Positions 8,971 through 19,002 are shown, counted from the stretch's first letter. The stretch: DNA of 64,000 nt from Massilia soli (GCF_016809835.1 NZ_JAFBIL020000005.1:62001-126000), one strand, 5' to 3'. Numbers and translations: made by a program. The notes: a model not told the origin generated them from the letters alone.

Positions 8971-10179
8971 TTATGCGGTCACGTTTTGTGCCCAGGCGAG
9001 CGCCTGCAGGTGCATCTTGTTGACGTCTTCCGGGATGATGCCGAGCGAGGCGGCTAGCGACGAGACCAGGTTCGAGTTCAGCTCGCAGGCTTCGGCCAGC
9101 GCCAGGTACGGACCGTACATGCCGCCACGGGTCAGCAGCGCGCGCACGACTTCGTCAGGCAGCTGGATGGTTTCGAGCACTTCCTTCATCGGCAAGCCAA
9201 GCAGGCGGTCGAGCAGCGAGAACATGCCGCAGACGAACAGGTTTTCGCCTTCCGCACGCCCCAGGATCTTTTGCCCGAGCAGCTCGGCGAGGCGCCCGCG
9301 CACTACCGCCGTTTCCATCAGCACCGGCGAGTAGCCGCTGGTGCTTGCCGTCGCCAGCAGCAGGGTCAGCCAGCGGTACAGCGGCGCGTAGCCGAGCATC
9401 GTGATGGCCTGGCGCAGCGACTGGATGTCGCGCCCGGCACCAAAGCCGGCGGTGTTGATGAAGCGTAGCAGCTTGTACGAGAGCGCCGGGTCGCGCTTGA
9501 GCACGCCTTCGATCTTGGGGATGTCTTCATTGTTCTGCACCATCTGCATCAGTTGCAGGATGATGGTCTGCGCCGGGTTCATACCCTTGACCGGAATGCC
9601 CGGCCGCGGCGTCAGGTGCAGCTTGCCCACAAAAGCGTCCAGGCCGAGCGCGGCGCAGGCGTCGAAGTCGGCCCAGGTGGTGACCGGACGGCCAACCATC
9701 CGTACCGATGCCTGCTTGAGCGCGGCGTAGGCGCGCGCTTGCGCGGCCACGTCGGCGCCGGAGAAGCGCACTTCGACATACGATGCGGCGCGCATGATCG
9801 TGTTGCGCAGCTTGGACAGGTCGCCGTCGCGCACCGAGATGCCGACCCCGCCCGCGCGCAAGCCTTGCACGGCGGCGAGCGTGTTCGGGTCGTCGAGGTC
9901 GGATGCCTTGAGGGTCAGCACGGTGTGTTCCGGCGGCATCTGGTGCAGCGCGTCGGTCGACAGCATGCCGGGCACGGCGTCGAGGAACAGGATCTTGTCG
10001 CGTAGAAGCCAGCCGCCGTCTTCGTCGTTGACGTGCTCGGCGACAAAGCCGATCAAGGATTCGAGTTCGGCGTCGGTGGGTGTTTCGTTTTCATGGTGCT
10101 GCCATGACAGTTCATAGCCGATCACGCGCTGCTTCGGGTCGAGCAGCGGTTCGCGGACGATAAAATTTGTTTGATGCAT
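8971..10179 (-). CDS. EAL/HDOD domain protein (degenerate EAL plus HDOD)
   Basis: A 402-residue cytoplasmic signalling protein. Residues ~1-190 resemble an EAL domain starting IVREPLLDPKQRVIGYELSW, but the EAL catalytic signature is not intact, so c-di-GMP hydrolysis is unlikely. Residues ~200-390 form an HDOD domain (IPKIEGVLKRDPALSYKLLR, then a long helical bundle). This YuxH/CdgJ-type architecture is known from motility and biofilm regulators. It is the last gene of the minus-strand chemotaxis block, 59 bases after cheZ, which suggests a role in linking flagellar behaviour with c-di-GMP signalling. Confidence 0.85.
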   Translation of the reverse strand: MHQTNFIVREPLLDPKQRVIGYELSWQHHENETPTDAELESLIGFVAEHVNDEDGGWLLRDKILFLDAVPGMLSTDALHQMPPEHTVLTLKASDLDDPNTLAAVQGLRAGGVGISVRDGDLSKLRNTIMRAASYVEVRFSGADVAAQARAYAALKQASVRMVGRPVTTWADFDACAALGLDAFVGKLHLTPRPGIPVKGMNPAQTIILQLMQMVQNNEDIPKIEGVLKRDPALSYKLLRFINTAGFGAGRDIQSLRQAITMLGYAPLYRWLTLLLATASTSGYSPVLMETAVVRGRLAELLGQKILGRAEGENLFVCGMFSLLDRLLGLPMKEVLETIQLPDEVVRALLTRGGMYGPYLALAEACELNSNLVSSLAASLGIIPEDVNKMHLQALAWAQNVTA

Positions 10180-10238
10180 GTATTGGTCGCCAGTGATGCT
10201 AATGAATCGCGCGCGGCGGACCGAAGCCCGCGCTGCGC

Positions 10239-10898
10239 TTAGAAGCCGAGGCTGTCCAGCAGGTCGTCCACCTGGCCCTGGTTGGACACGACTTCGTTGC
10301 CGACCGGATTGATTTGCGGGCCGTTCAGCAGGCCGCTGTCAAACTCGCGCTTGACTTCGGCAGGCGCGAAATCGACCAGCAGCTGGACCAGTTGCTGTTC
10401 CAGGTTCTGGGCGATGGTGGTCACGCGCGTGATCACCTGGCCAGTCAGATCCTGGAAGTCCTGGGCCATCATGATGTCCATCAGGTGGCCCTTGGTCCCG
10501 TTGGCGGCCGTCGTCGATTGCTCGAGTTGGGCAATCGTCTGGGCGGCCATGGCGCGCCAGGCAGGGTCGCCGCCGCCCGGAACGTCCAGCATGGCCTTCC
10601 ATGACGCGATCAGGCTGGCCGAGCCGGCGCTGATGCTGTCCTGCAGCGGACCGGCTGCGTCGGTGGCATTGAGGACCTTGTCGGCGGCCTGTTGCGACAG
10701 CCGCGCCACGTAGTCGAGGCGGTCGCGCGCGTCCGGGATGTCGGACGCGGCTTTTTCGATCAGCTTGTCGAGACCAAGACCGCGCAGGCTTTCGTGCAGC
10801 GAGCGCGTCATGTGGCCAATCCGGCTCATGAACTCGTCATGCGTGCCTTCATCGGCTTCCGTTGCGCCAACAGCGCCAACGGCCATTTGCTCAACCAT
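10239..10898 (-). CDS. cheZ: CheY-P phosphatase CheZ
   Basis: A 219-residue CheZ that speeds dephosphorylation of CheY-P. The long helical hairpin carries the active site DFQDLTGQVI: Asp150 and Gln154 correspond to the catalytic Asp143/Gln147 of Escherichia coli CheZ. The C-terminal peptide (VDDLLDSLGF) is the expected CheY-binding tail, joined by a flexible linker. It lies one base downstream of a cheY of E. coli type, so this pair is probably the main motor-signal output. Confidence 0.95.
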   Translation of the reverse strand: MVEQMAVGAVGATEADEGTHDEFMSRIGHMTRSLHESLRGLGLDKLIEKAASDIPDARDRLDYVARLSQQAADKVLNATDAAGPLQDSISAGSASLIASWKAMLDVPGGGDPAWRAMAAQTIAQLEQSTTAANGTKGHLMDIMMAQDFQDLTGQVITRVTTIAQNLEQQLVQLLVDFAPAEVKREFDSGLLNGPQINPVGNEVVSNQGQVDDLLDSLGF

Positions 10899-10899
10899 C

Positions 10900-11298
10900 T
10901 TAAGCCCCGACTTTTTCGAGTTTCTCGAAGATCTTGTTCAGCTTTTCGTCCAGGGTCGCTGCCGTGAATGGCTTGACGACGTAGCCGTTGGCGCCGGCCT
11001 GGGCCGCGGCAATGATGTTTTCCTTCTTCGCTTCCGCCGTCACCATCAGCACTGGCAGCTTGGCCAGCGCCGGATCGGCACGAATGTTTTGCAGCATGGT
11101 CAGGCCGTCCATGTTCGGCATGTTCCAGTCCGACACGACGAAGTCGAATTGCTCGCTGCGCAGCTTGGCCAGCGCCATGACGCCGTCTTCAGCCTCATCG
11201 ACATTGGCGTAACCCAGTTCCTTCAACAGGTTGCGCACAATGCGGCGCATCGTCGAGAAATCGTCTACTACTAAAAACTTCATCTTTGGATCAGCCAT
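10900..11298 (-). CDS. cheY: Chemotaxis response regulator CheY (E. coli-type)
   Basis: A 132-residue single-domain receiver. The phospho-acceptor is Asp57 in [10 protein letters not shown], with acidic residues DD at 12-13, a Thr in MVTAEA near residue 87 and Lys109 in VVKPF, the same numbering as E. coli CheY. It carries the CheA signal to the flagellar switch. It sits directly upstream of cheZ and 124 bases downstream of cheB on the minus strand. Confidence 0.95.
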   Translation of the reverse strand: MADPKMKFLVVDDFSTMRRIVRNLLKELGYANVDEAEDGVMALAKLRSEQFDFVVSDWNMPNMDGLTMLQNIRADPALAKLPVLMVTAEAKKENIIAAAQAGANGYVVKPFTAATLDEKLNKIFEKLEKVGA

Positions 11299-11422
11299 GA
11301 ATTACTCCGTTGATTCTCTTACTGTGTTGTTGATGGGCGCTTAGCCTACGCATGCAGGCCTTAGGATAGCAGTTTTGTTGCTCTACGGCGATCAAAGTGG
11401 GTACGAAAAAGTGCGAAACGGA

Positions 11423-12490
11423 TCAAACGCGCAACGCCCGGCTGCCATGCGTTGCCAGATGATTAAGTACCATGCCCGGCAGCGACAATAATGGCCCCAC
11501 TTCGTGGGTGGCGCCGACGGCGATCGCTTCGCGCGGCATGCCAAATACCACGCACGACGCCTCGTCCTGGGCGAAGTTGTAGGAGCCGGCCGTCTTCATC
11601 TCGAGCATGCCGGCGGCGCCGTCCTTGCCCATGCCGGTCAGGATCACGCCGACCGCGTTCTTGCCGGCCGATACGGCCGCGGAACGGAACAGCACGTCGA
11701 CCGACGGGCGGTGCCGGTTGACCGGATCGGTCTGCTCGATCCGGGTGATGTAGTTGGCGCCCGAACGGGCCAGCAGCAGGTGCGAATGGCCCGGCGCGAT
11801 GTAGGCGTGGCCCGGCAGGATACGCTCGTCGCCGGCCGCTTCGCGCACGCTGATCTTGCACAGCGAATCGAGGCGCCGCGCGAACGAACTGGTGAACCCT
11901 TCCGGCATGTGCTGGGCGATCAGGATGCCGGGGCAGTCCGATGGCATCTGCATCAGGAATTCGCGGATCGCTTCGGTGCCGCCGGTGGAGGCGCCGATGA
12001 TGATCAGCTTCTCCGACGAGGTCAGCGGGTTGCGGATGGCCGGCAGCGCGGCGCCGGTGCGCTCGCCGGTCGGCACGGTGCGCGCGCGGATGCGCGCCTT
12101 GGCGGCCGCGCGGATCTTGTCGGCGATCAGGTCGGCGTATTCGCGCATGCCCGACTGGATCGAAATCTTCGGCTTGGTCACGAAGTCGACCGCGCCCAGC
12201 TCCAGCGCGCGCATCGTGATCTCCGAGCCGCGCTCGGTCAGCGACGACACCATCACCACCGGCATCGGGCGCAGGCGCATCAGCTTTTCCAGGAAGTCGA
12301 GGCCGTCCATCTTGGGCATCTCGACGTCCAGGGTCAGCACATCGGGATTGGTCTGCTTGATCAGGTCGCGCGCCACCAGCGGATCGGGCGCCACGCCGAC
12401 CACTTCCATATCGGGCTGGCTGCTGATGATTTCCTTCATGACGCCGCGGATCAGCGCCGAGTCGTCCACGATCAGTACTTTGATCTTCAT
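11423..12490 (-). CDS. cheB: Protein-glutamate methylesterase/deamidase CheB
   Basis: A 355-residue protein with an N-terminal receiver domain (phospho-acceptor Asp55 in [11 protein letters not shown]), a linker (~135-160) and a C-terminal esterase domain. The catalytic triad is visible: Ser168 in GASTGG, His194 in AQHMP and Asp290 in TGMGKDG. It removes methyl groups from chemoreceptors and deamidates glutamines, and is activated by CheA phosphorylation. It follows cheD by 17 bases. Confidence 0.97.
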   Translation of the reverse strand: MKIKVLIVDDSALIRGVMKEIISSQPDMEVVGVAPDPLVARDLIKQTNPDVLTLDVEMPKMDGLDFLEKLMRLRPMPVVMVSSLTERGSEITMRALELGAVDFVTKPKISIQSGMREYADLIADKIRAAAKARIRARTVPTGERTGAALPAIRNPLTSSEKLIIIGASTGGTEAIREFLMQMPSDCPGILIAQHMPEGFTSSFARRLDSLCKISVREAAGDERILPGHAYIAPGHSHLLLARSGANYITRIEQTDPVNRHRPSVDVLFRSAAVSAGKNAVGVILTGMGKDGAAGMLEMKTAGSYNFAQDEASCVVFGMPREAIAVGATHEVGPLLSLPGMVLNHLATHGSRALRV

Positions 12491-12507
12491 AAGCTGGGCT
12501 TTCAGAA

Positions 12508-13116
12508 TTAGAACAGGTCGATCTCGCCACCAACCGGCTGGACCTTGAGCCTGCTGGCGTAGTCGAGTTCGCGGCGGGCCAGCGTGTCGTTATGGGTTTG
12601 CATCAGTTTCTTGACGAGCACCTTGCCGGTGCGCGGGAAGAAATACACCTTGCGCGGGTAGATGTCGTTGAGGTCTTCGGCCAGCACGCGGATACCCTCG
12701 GTCTTGAGGAATTTCATCACGAAGGACGCGTTGCGCTCGCCGACGTTAATCGCCGTAAATCCGCGCAGCACCGCGCCGCCGCCGAATACCTTGGCTTCCA
12801 GGTTTTCGCGCCGGGCGCCGGACTTGAGCAGGTCATTGATCAACACCTCCATCGCGTAGGTGCCGTAACGCATCGATGCCGATACCGGATTGTTGACGTC
12901 GCCGCCGCCGTCCGGCAGCATGAAGTGGTTCATGCCGCCCAGCCCCGTGACCCGGTCGCGGATGCAGGCCGACACGCAGGAACCGAGCACGGTCACGATC
13001 AGCATGTCCTTGCCGGTGTAGTAATACTCGCCCGGAAGAATCTTCGCGGCATCGCAATCGAACGTGCGGTCGTAATAGACGTTGGTGGCGAATTGTTCTC
13101 TAGCTTCGATTGCCAT
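12508..13116 (-). CDS. cheD: Chemoreceptor glutamine deamidase CheD
   Basis: A 202-residue CheD that deamidates receptor glutamines. Cys47 in [11 protein letters not shown] and His64 in GGMNHFMLP are the catalytic pair, and the conserved FGGGAVL stretch is present near residue 110. The C-terminus extends past the core fold and ends GGEIDLF, very close to the end of the CheZ-like protein of this operon (GDIELF). The gene lies between cheR and cheB with short gaps. Confidence 0.95.
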   Translation of the reverse strand: MAIEAREQFATNVYYDRTFDCDAAKILPGEYYYTGKDMLIVTVLGSCVSACIRDRVTGLGGMNHFMLPDGGGDVNNPVSASMRYGTYAMEVLINDLLKSGARRENLEAKVFGGGAVLRGFTAINVGERNASFVMKFLKTEGIRVLAEDLNDIYPRKVYFFPRTGKVLVKKLMQTHNDTLARRELDYASRLKVQPVGGEIDLF

Positions 13117-13139
13117 AGTTGTTTCTCATTTCACTGCTG

Positions 13140-13991
13140 CTATCGGGAAGCGGCGCGAGGGTCGAGCTCGTACACCGTTTTGCCACGCAATTTCAAGGAT
13201 TCCGATACGTACAGGAAATTCTCTGAATGGCCGGCGAACAACAGTGCGTCCGGCTTCATCAGCGGTACAAAGCGCGCCAGGATCTTGCGCTGGGTCGCCT
13301 TGTCAAAATAAATCATCACGTTGCGGCAGAAGATGACGTCGAACTGCCCTTGCAGCGGCCAGCCGTCGGCCAGCAGGTTCAGCTGGCGGAAGGTGACCAT
13401 GTTGCGCAGCTCCGAACGCACGCGCACCATGCCCTCCTGGGCGCCTTTGCCGCGCTGGAAGAACTTCTTCAGGCGCTCAGGTTCCATCTTGCCGATGCGC
13501 TCTTCCGAGTACACGCCGTTGGCGCCGGTCGCCAGCACATTGGTGTCGATATCGGTGGCGATGATCTGTACCGGCGGGGTCAGCGTGTTGAAGGCTTCGC
13601 ACGCGGTCATCGCGATCGAATACGGTTCTTCGCCGGTCGAACTGGCCGAGCACCAGATCGTGATCGGCTTGTCGCGCACTTTTTTCAGGTGCTCGGCCAG
13701 CAGCGGGAAATGGTGCGCCTCGCGGAAGAACGACGTCAGGTTGGTGGTCAGCGCATTGGTAAACGACTGCCACTCCTCGCCCAGGTGGCCGCCTTCGAGG
13801 TCGTCGAGGTAGCGGGTAAACGAACCGATGCCGGTGGCGCGCAGCCGCCGCGCCAGGCGGCTGTAGACCATTTCCTGCTTGCTGTCGGCCAGCGAAATCC
13901 CGGCCTTCTGGTAGATCAGTGCACGCACGCGCTCAAAGTCACCCTTGGTAAACGTGAATTCCTTGACGGTTTCGGATCTTGTTGGCGACAC
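13140..13991 (-). CDS. cheR: Chemoreceptor glutamate methyltransferase CheR
   Basis: A 283-residue S-adenosylmethionine-dependent methyltransferase that methylates receptor glutamates. It has the N-terminal helical domain (~1-85), then the SAM-binding region (IWCSASSTGEEPYSIAM near 120) and the FDVIFCRNVMIYFD block near 220. The start is a GTG at 13989-13991: a GAGG ribosome-binding sequence lies about 8 bases upstream and no suitable ATG exists in that frame. It follows the MCP gene, which ends in a CheR-type docking pentapeptide. Confidence 0.95.
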   Translation of the reverse strand: MSPTRSETVKEFTFTKGDFERVRALIYQKAGISLADSKQEMVYSRLARRLRATGIGSFTRYLDDLEGGHLGEEWQSFTNALTTNLTSFFREAHHFPLLAEHLKKVRDKPITIWCSASSTGEEPYSIAMTACEAFNTLTPPVQIIATDIDTNVLATGANGVYSEERIGKMEPERLKKFFQRGKGAQEGMVRVRSELRNMVTFRQLNLLADGWPLQGQFDVIFCRNVMIYFDKATQRKILARFVPLMKPDALLFAGHSENFLYVSESLKLRGKTVYELDPRAASR

Positions 13992-14059
13992 TTTGATAAC
14001 CTCATGTTCCTATTACAGGCCGGCCTGTGCGGGCACTGCTCACTGCACTACGCCTGCGC

Positions 14060-15796
14060 CTAGAATTCTTCCCAGTCGTCGCCGCTGACCGCTGCCGCCG
14101 CTGCCGCCTTGGTTGGCGCCGCCCTGGTTGGCGCTGCCTTGGCCCCCGGCTCGATCCGCGGCGCCGCAACCGCGGCGCGTGCCGGCGCCGCGACCGGCAC
14201 CGGCGCCTTGCGCAACGGCGCCGGCGCGGCGCGTACCGCGCGCTCGTCGTCGCCATTGAGCTTGAAGATGCTCACCGCCTCGGCCAGCCGCTGCGATTGC
14301 TCCTGCATGCTTTCGGCCGCAGCCGCCGCTTCCTCCACCAGCGCCGCGTTCTGCTGCGTCATCTCGTCCATCTGGGTGATGGCCTGGTTGATCTCCTCGA
14401 TGCCATGGCTTTGCTCCGCGGTGGCCGCGGTGATTTCGCCCATGATGTCGGCTACCTGGCGGATCGACGTGACCACCAGGTCCATCGTCTGCCCGGCTTC
14501 GTCCACCAGCCTGCTGCCGGTATCGACCTTGTCGACCGAGTCGCCGATCAGTTGCTTGATTTCCTTGGCCGCGCCGGCCGAGCGCTGGGCCAGGTTGCGC
14601 ACTTCGGACGCCACCACCGCAAAGCCGCGGCCCTGCTCGCCGGCGCGCGCCGCCTCGACCGCCGCATTCAGCGCCAGGATATTGGTCTGGAACGCGATGC
14701 CGTCGATGACGCCGATGATGTCGACGATCTTGCGCGAGCTTTCCTTGATCGACCCCATGGTATCGACCACCTGGGCCACCACGTTGCCGCCTTTGATCGC
14801 CACCGACGATGCCGATACGGCCAGCTGGTTGGCCTGGCGGGCATTGTCGGCGTTCTGCTTGACGGTGCTGGTCAGTTCTTCCATCGAGCTGGCGGTTTCT
14901 TCCAGCGAGCTGGCCTGGCTTTCGGTGCGCGACGACAGGTCGGCATTGCCGGCTGCGATTTCGCGCGAGGCGACCGTGATCGTCTCGCTGCCGGTACGCA
15001 CGTGGCCGACGGTGCGGGCCAGGCTTTCGTTCATGTCCTTGAGCGCCTGCAGCAGTTCGGTGACTTCGTCCTTGCCTTCGACGACCACCTGCGAGGTCAG
15101 TTCGCCCGCCGCCACTTTCTGCGCCACCGCCACCGCGTTGCCCATTGGCCGGGTGATCGAACGGGTGGTCAGGATCGAGCCGACGGTGCCGATCACCACT
15201 GCCAGCGCGCCCAGCGCGAACAGCATGATGTTCAGGCGGCGGTCGCTCTGCTCGGCGCTGGCGATGAAGGCGCGGGTGGCGACCTGCTGCATGTCGACCA
15301 GTTTGTTCATCGCCGCGAGGGCCTGCTGGTTGAGCGGGTCGATGCGGTCCGACAGCACCTTGCCGGCACCTTCGGTATCGAACGCCATGACCAGCGCGGA
15401 CGCTTCCTTGAAGGCCGCGTCGACCTTCGCTTCGACGCCGGCCAGTTCGGCCAGCACTGCCTTTTCGGCGTCGCTCAGCCCGGCCGCTTCGAGCGCGGCG
15501 CGCGCCTCGTCGTAGCGTTTGTCCTGGGTCTTGACGCGTGCCTCTTCCTTCTGCATCAGCTCGACGTTGGCTTGCAGGCCGATGTTACGCATCGCGATGC
15601 CGGTTTCCAGCATCGTGCTTTTCATCGTCGCGATAAGAAGGTTCTTGGCGTTGGCCTGGTCCAGGCCGTCCATCAAACGGTCCTTGTTGCGGGCATTGAT
15701 GGCGGCCGAGGCCACAATCATCCCCACCAGGATCAGCAGGATGCTGCCGAAACCCATTGCAAGGCGGGTACCGATCTTGAAATCGCGCAGGTTCAT
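14060..15796 (-). CDS. Methyl-accepting chemotaxis protein with C-terminal docking pentapeptide
   Basis: A 578-residue transmembrane chemoreceptor. TM1 is at ~12-33 and TM2 at ~188-208, with a four-helix-bundle type periplasmic sensor between. A HAMP domain follows (ITRPMGNAVAVAQKV) and then the signalling domain, whose tip carries GIAFQTNILALNAAVEAARA. After the coiled coil comes an Ala/Pro-rich flexible linker of about 50 residues, and the last residues are DDWEEF. This fits the aromatic-x-x-aromatic pentapeptide used to tether CheR/CheB. The ligand cannot be inferred. It is the only receptor gene in the window and sits inside the che operon. Confidence 0.95.
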   Translation of the reverse strand: MNLRDFKIGTRLAMGFGSILLILVGMIVASAAINARNKDRLMDGLDQANAKNLLIATMKSTMLETGIAMRNIGLQANVELMQKEEARVKTQDKRYDEARAALEAAGLSDAEKAVLAELAGVEAKVDAAFKEASALVMAFDTEGAGKVLSDRIDPLNQQALAAMNKLVDMQQVATRAFIASAEQSDRRLNIMLFALGALAVVIGTVGSILTTRSITRPMGNAVAVAQKVAAGELTSQVVVEGKDEVTELLQALKDMNESLARTVGHVRTGSETITVASREIAAGNADLSSRTESQASSLEETASSMEELTSTVKQNADNARQANQLAVSASSVAIKGGNVVAQVVDTMGSIKESSRKIVDIIGVIDGIAFQTNILALNAAVEAARAGEQGRGFAVVASEVRNLAQRSAGAAKEIKQLIGDSVDKVDTGSRLVDEAGQTMDLVVTSIRQVADIMGEITAATAEQSHGIEEINQAITQMDEMTQQNAALVEEAAAAAESMQEQSQRLAEAVSIFKLNGDDERAVRAAPAPLRKAPVPVAAPARAAVAAPRIEPGAKAAPTRAAPTKAAAAAAVSGDDWEEF

Positions 15797-15820
15797 TGTC
15801 TCGTCCCAGGTAAGGTTCGG

Positions 15821-16321
15821 TTAAGCAGCCAGCTTTTCGATCAGGCCCATCTCGCCCGACGACATCAGCTTGTCGATGTCGACCAGGATCAGCATGCGCT
15901 CGTCGATCGTTCCCAGCCCGATCATGTAGTCCGAATTGAAGGCGCTGCCCATTTCCGGCGCCGGCTTGATCTGGTCGGCGCTCAGGGTGGTCACGTCGGA
16001 GACGCTGTCGACGACCATGCCCATGATGCGGCCGCTGATGTTCAGGATGATCACGACGGTGAACTGGTCGTAGACCGGGGTGCCGAGGTTGAACTTGATG
16101 CGCATGTCGACCACCGGGATGATGATGCCGCGCAGGTTGATCACGCCCTTGATGAACTCAGGCGCGTTGGCGATGCGCGTGACCTGTTCGTAGCCGCGAA
16201 TCTCCTGCACTTTCAGGATGTCGATGCCGTATTCTTCCGAGCCGAGCGTAAAGGCCAGGAACTCGCTGCCCGCGCCGTCCTTGGCATCGCCGGATTTCAG
16301 GTTGTTGAGAGAGATCGACAT
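15821..16321 (-). CDS. cheW: Chemotaxis coupling protein CheW
   Basis: A 166-residue CheW-fold protein that couples receptors to CheA. The family blocks are present: FTLGSEEYGIDILKVQEIRGYEQ near the N-terminus, NLRGIIIPVVDMR near 85 and the C-terminal DERMLILVDIDKLM. It lies 30 bases after cheA. A second CheW is encoded at 42440-42940, far from the operon. Confidence 0.96.
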   Translation of the reverse strand: MSISLNNLKSGDAKDGAGSEFLAFTLGSEEYGIDILKVQEIRGYEQVTRIANAPEFIKGVINLRGIIIPVVDMRIKFNLGTPVYDQFTVVIILNISGRIMGMVVDSVSDVTTLSADQIKPAPEMGSAFNSDYMIGLGTIDERMLILVDIDKLMSSGEMGLIEKLAA

Positions 16322-16350
16322 GGTGGGTTCCTATCAGTTAAGCGCGAAAA

Positions 16351-18516
16351 TTAAGAGAAGATTGACTCGTCGGCCAGCTGGCGCGACGAACGGATAAGGG
16401 CCGATACATCCAGGATCAGCGACACGCCGCCGTCGCCCAGGATGGTGGCGCCGGAAATGCCGGTCACCTTGCGGTAGTTCGATTCCAGGTTCTTGACCAC
16501 CACTTGCTGCTGGCCGACCAGGTCGTCCACGAACAGCGCGGCCTTGCGGCCGTCCGATTCCAGGATCACGACGATGCCCTCGCACGGGTTGGTAAAGCGC
16601 GGCACGATGTCGAACATTTGATAGAGCGGGATCAGCGGCAGGTATTCGCCGCGCACCTTGATGACGCGGCCGCGCCCGGCGATTTCCTTGATGTCGTCTT
16701 CGGCCGGCTGCAGCGACTCGACCACGAAGCCGAGCGGCAGGATATACACCTCCTCGCCGCAGCGGATCGACATGCCGTCCAAGATCGCCAGGGTCAGCGG
16801 CAGCGAAATCGAGATGGTGGTGCCGAAGCCGCGCGCCGAACGAATGTCGACGCTGCCGCCCATCGCGGCGATATTGCGCTTGACGACATCCATGCCGACA
16901 CCGCGTCCAGAGACGTCGGTGACCGCTTCGGCGGTCGAGAAGCCCGGCGCGAAAATCAGCTGCCAGACTTCCGAATCGCTCATCGAATCGGACACGGCCA
17001 GGCCGTTTTCGGCGGCCTTGGCGAGAATGCGTTCGCGGTTCAGGCCACCGCCGTCGTCCGCCACTTCAATCATGATATTGCCGCCCTGGTGGGCAGCCGA
17101 CAGGAACAGGCGCCCGGTGTCGGTCTTGCCGGCGGCGCGGCGCACTTCCGGCATTTCGATGCCGTGGTCGATACTGTTGCGCACCAGGTGGGTCAGCGGG
17201 TCGACGATCCGTTCGATCAGGCCCTTGTCCAGTTCCGTCGCGGCGCCGTTGGTGATGAAATCGACCTTCTTGCCAAGCTTGCCGGCCAGGTCGCGCACCA
17301 TGCGCGGGAAGCGCGAGAACACGAAGTCCATCGGCATCATCCGGATCGACATCACCGCTTCCTGCAGGTCGCGGGTGTTGCGGGTCAGCTGGCTGACGGA
17401 GTTCAGCAAGCGCTCATGCACCATCGGGTCGAGCGAATCGCTGCGCTGTTCGATCATGGCCTGGGTGATCACCAGTTCGCCGATCAGGTTGATCAGCTGG
17501 TCGACCTTTTCGATCGATACGCGGATCGACGACGATTCTGCGCCTTGCGGCACCTTGTCGTCCTTTTTCACCGCCAGCTTCTTCTCGGCCATCGCCTCGG
17601 CATCGGCGCCGTCGGCCGATGGCACGATGGCCTTGGCGCTGCCAGGGGTGTCGGCAACGCGCGCGGCGGCGCGAATCTGTTCGATCGGCTGGAAGAAACC
17701 GTAGCCGCGTTCTTCGTCGCTGACCTCGGCCGCCGCCGTCTCAGGGGCGTCGTCGTCAAAGAATCCGTAACCCTGGTCCTGCTCCACCTTGGCGCGCGCG
17801 GCGTCTTCGATCGCGCGCTGCTCGGGCGTGAGCGCGGGTGCTTCAAAAATCTTCAGGTCGTCCGGGTCGAGCACGAACGAGCAGATGGCGACGATGTCGT
17901 CCAGGCTTTCATGGGTGGTCACGATGATCGCGGTGCAGCCGCCGGCCAGCGGCGCTACCGACACGCGCCCCATCAGGCCGACTTCGGCCACCAGCGCGTT
18001 GACGTCGCGCTGCTCGACCAGCGGCAGTTCGATGCGGAAGCGGCGCGCGCCCTCGCCCACCGTGGATTTGGCCACGCTGGCGCTGCCGAACGAGGCCATG
18101 ACGGCGCTGCCGGCGGCGGCCACGATCTCGTCTTGCGACAGCTCTTGCAGCATCATGCGCACATTGGCGACGGCATCCTGGTCGACCGGCGCGCCGTTGC
18201 GGTGGCCGTCCAGCTGCATCTTGAGGATGTCCTTGGCCTGCAAGAACGCCTCCACGTGTTCGGCGGTCAGCGGCATCTCGCCCTTGCGGATGCGGTCCAG
18301 CAGCGACTCGAGGATGTGCGTCACTTCGGTCATGTCGTTCAGGCCGAACGTCGACGCGCCGCCCTTGACCGAGTGGGCCGTGCGGAATACCGCATTCAGG
18401 TCCTCGGCGTCGGGCGCGTCGATATCGACGGCCAGCAGCAGGCGTTCCATTTCAGCCAGCAGCTCCTCGGCTTCATCGAAGAAGACCTGGAAAAACTGGC
18501 TAATATCGATGGTCAT
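16351..18516 (-). CDS. cheA: Chemotaxis histidine kinase CheA
   Basis: A 721-residue kinase. Domains in order: an HPt domain with phosphorylated His48 in AHSVKGGAS; a middle region (~165-235) that may be a P2-like response-regulator docking domain; an acidic linker rich in FFDDDAPE and GYGFFQP stretches; the dimerisation helix pair (~330-400); the ATPase with N-box NSIDHG and G-boxes DDGGGL and GRGVGMDVV; and a C-terminal CheW-like domain. It phosphorylates CheY and CheB. Both CheY proteins and both CheZ-type proteins of the cluster are candidate partners. Confidence 0.97.
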   Translation of the reverse strand: MTIDISQFFQVFFDEAEELLAEMERLLLAVDIDAPDAEDLNAVFRTAHSVKGGASTFGLNDMTEVTHILESLLDRIRKGEMPLTAEHVEAFLQAKDILKMQLDGHRNGAPVDQDAVANVRMMLQELSQDEIVAAAGSAVMASFGSASVAKSTVGEGARRFRIELPLVEQRDVNALVAEVGLMGRVSVAPLAGGCTAIIVTTHESLDDIVAICSFVLDPDDLKIFEAPALTPEQRAIEDAARAKVEQDQGYGFFDDDAPETAAAEVSDEERGYGFFQPIEQIRAAARVADTPGSAKAIVPSADGADAEAMAEKKLAVKKDDKVPQGAESSSIRVSIEKVDQLINLIGELVITQAMIEQRSDSLDPMVHERLLNSVSQLTRNTRDLQEAVMSIRMMPMDFVFSRFPRMVRDLAGKLGKKVDFITNGAATELDKGLIERIVDPLTHLVRNSIDHGIEMPEVRRAAGKTDTGRLFLSAAHQGGNIMIEVADDGGGLNRERILAKAAENGLAVSDSMSDSEVWQLIFAPGFSTAEAVTDVSGRGVGMDVVKRNIAAMGGSVDIRSARGFGTTISISLPLTLAILDGMSIRCGEEVYILPLGFVVESLQPAEDDIKEIAGRGRVIKVRGEYLPLIPLYQMFDIVPRFTNPCEGIVVILESDGRKAALFVDDLVGQQQVVVKNLESNYRKVTGISGATILGDGGVSLILDVSALIRSSRQLADESIFS

Positions 18517-18570
18517 GATGGAACTCCATGAATTTCGCGATGCATCATTGCACGTACTCCCAGCCGTTGA

Positions 18571-18936
18571 TCAGCCGATGACTTTTTTGACGACTTCAAT
18601 CAGGCGCTGCGGATCGAACGGTTTGACCAGCCAGCCATTGGCGCCGGCCGCACGGCCCTTCGACTTCATTTCGTCGGACGACTCGGTCGTCAGCATCAGG
18701 ATCGGGGTCTTCTGGTATTCAGGAAGTTCGCGCAGCAGCTTGATCAGCGCCAGGCCGTCCATGCGCGGCATGTTCTGGTCGGTCAGGACCAGGTCGACCG
18801 CCTGCAGCTTGGCTTTCTCCAGGCCGTCCTGGCCATCGACCGCCTCGATGACGTTGTAGCCGGCGGCCTTCAGGCTGAAGGCGACCATCTGGCGCAGCGA
18901 ACTGGAATCGTCGACTGCGAGAATTGTTTTTGCCAT
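18571..18936 (-). CDS. cheY: Chemotaxis response regulator (second CheY)
   Basis: A 121-residue single-domain receiver with the acidic pair Asp9/Asp10, phospho-acceptor Asp53 in LTDQNMPRMDG, Thr83/Thr84 and Lys105 in LVKPF. It is clearly different from the E. coli-type CheY at 10900-11298 and is closer to the CheY forms found directly next to cheA. It may act as a phosphate sink or as an alternative output. It lies between the CheZ-like gene and cheA. Confidence 0.93.
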   Translation of the reverse strand: MAKTILAVDDSSSLRQMVAFSLKAAGYNVIEAVDGQDGLEKAKLQAVDLVLTDQNMPRMDGLALIKLLRELPEYQKTPILMLTTESSDEMKSKGRAAGANGWLVKPFDPQRLIEVVKKVIG

Positions 18937-19002
18937 CTTTTGTGCTCCTGCTTTTTTTAAAATCGGGACGCGACGCGTCCTGTGGTGGTTTAACGTGGGT
19001 GA

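Noticed and set aside
14027-16354. Long plus-strand open frame (775 codons) opposite MCP and cheW
   Set aside because: It is antisense to two clear chemotaxis genes and its translation is low-complexity, rich in Arg, Gly, His and Asp, as expected from a shadow frame in GC-rich DNA.
16504-18531. 675-codon plus-strand frame opposite cheA
   Set aside because: Shadow of cheA with His/Arg/Asp-rich low-complexity translation.
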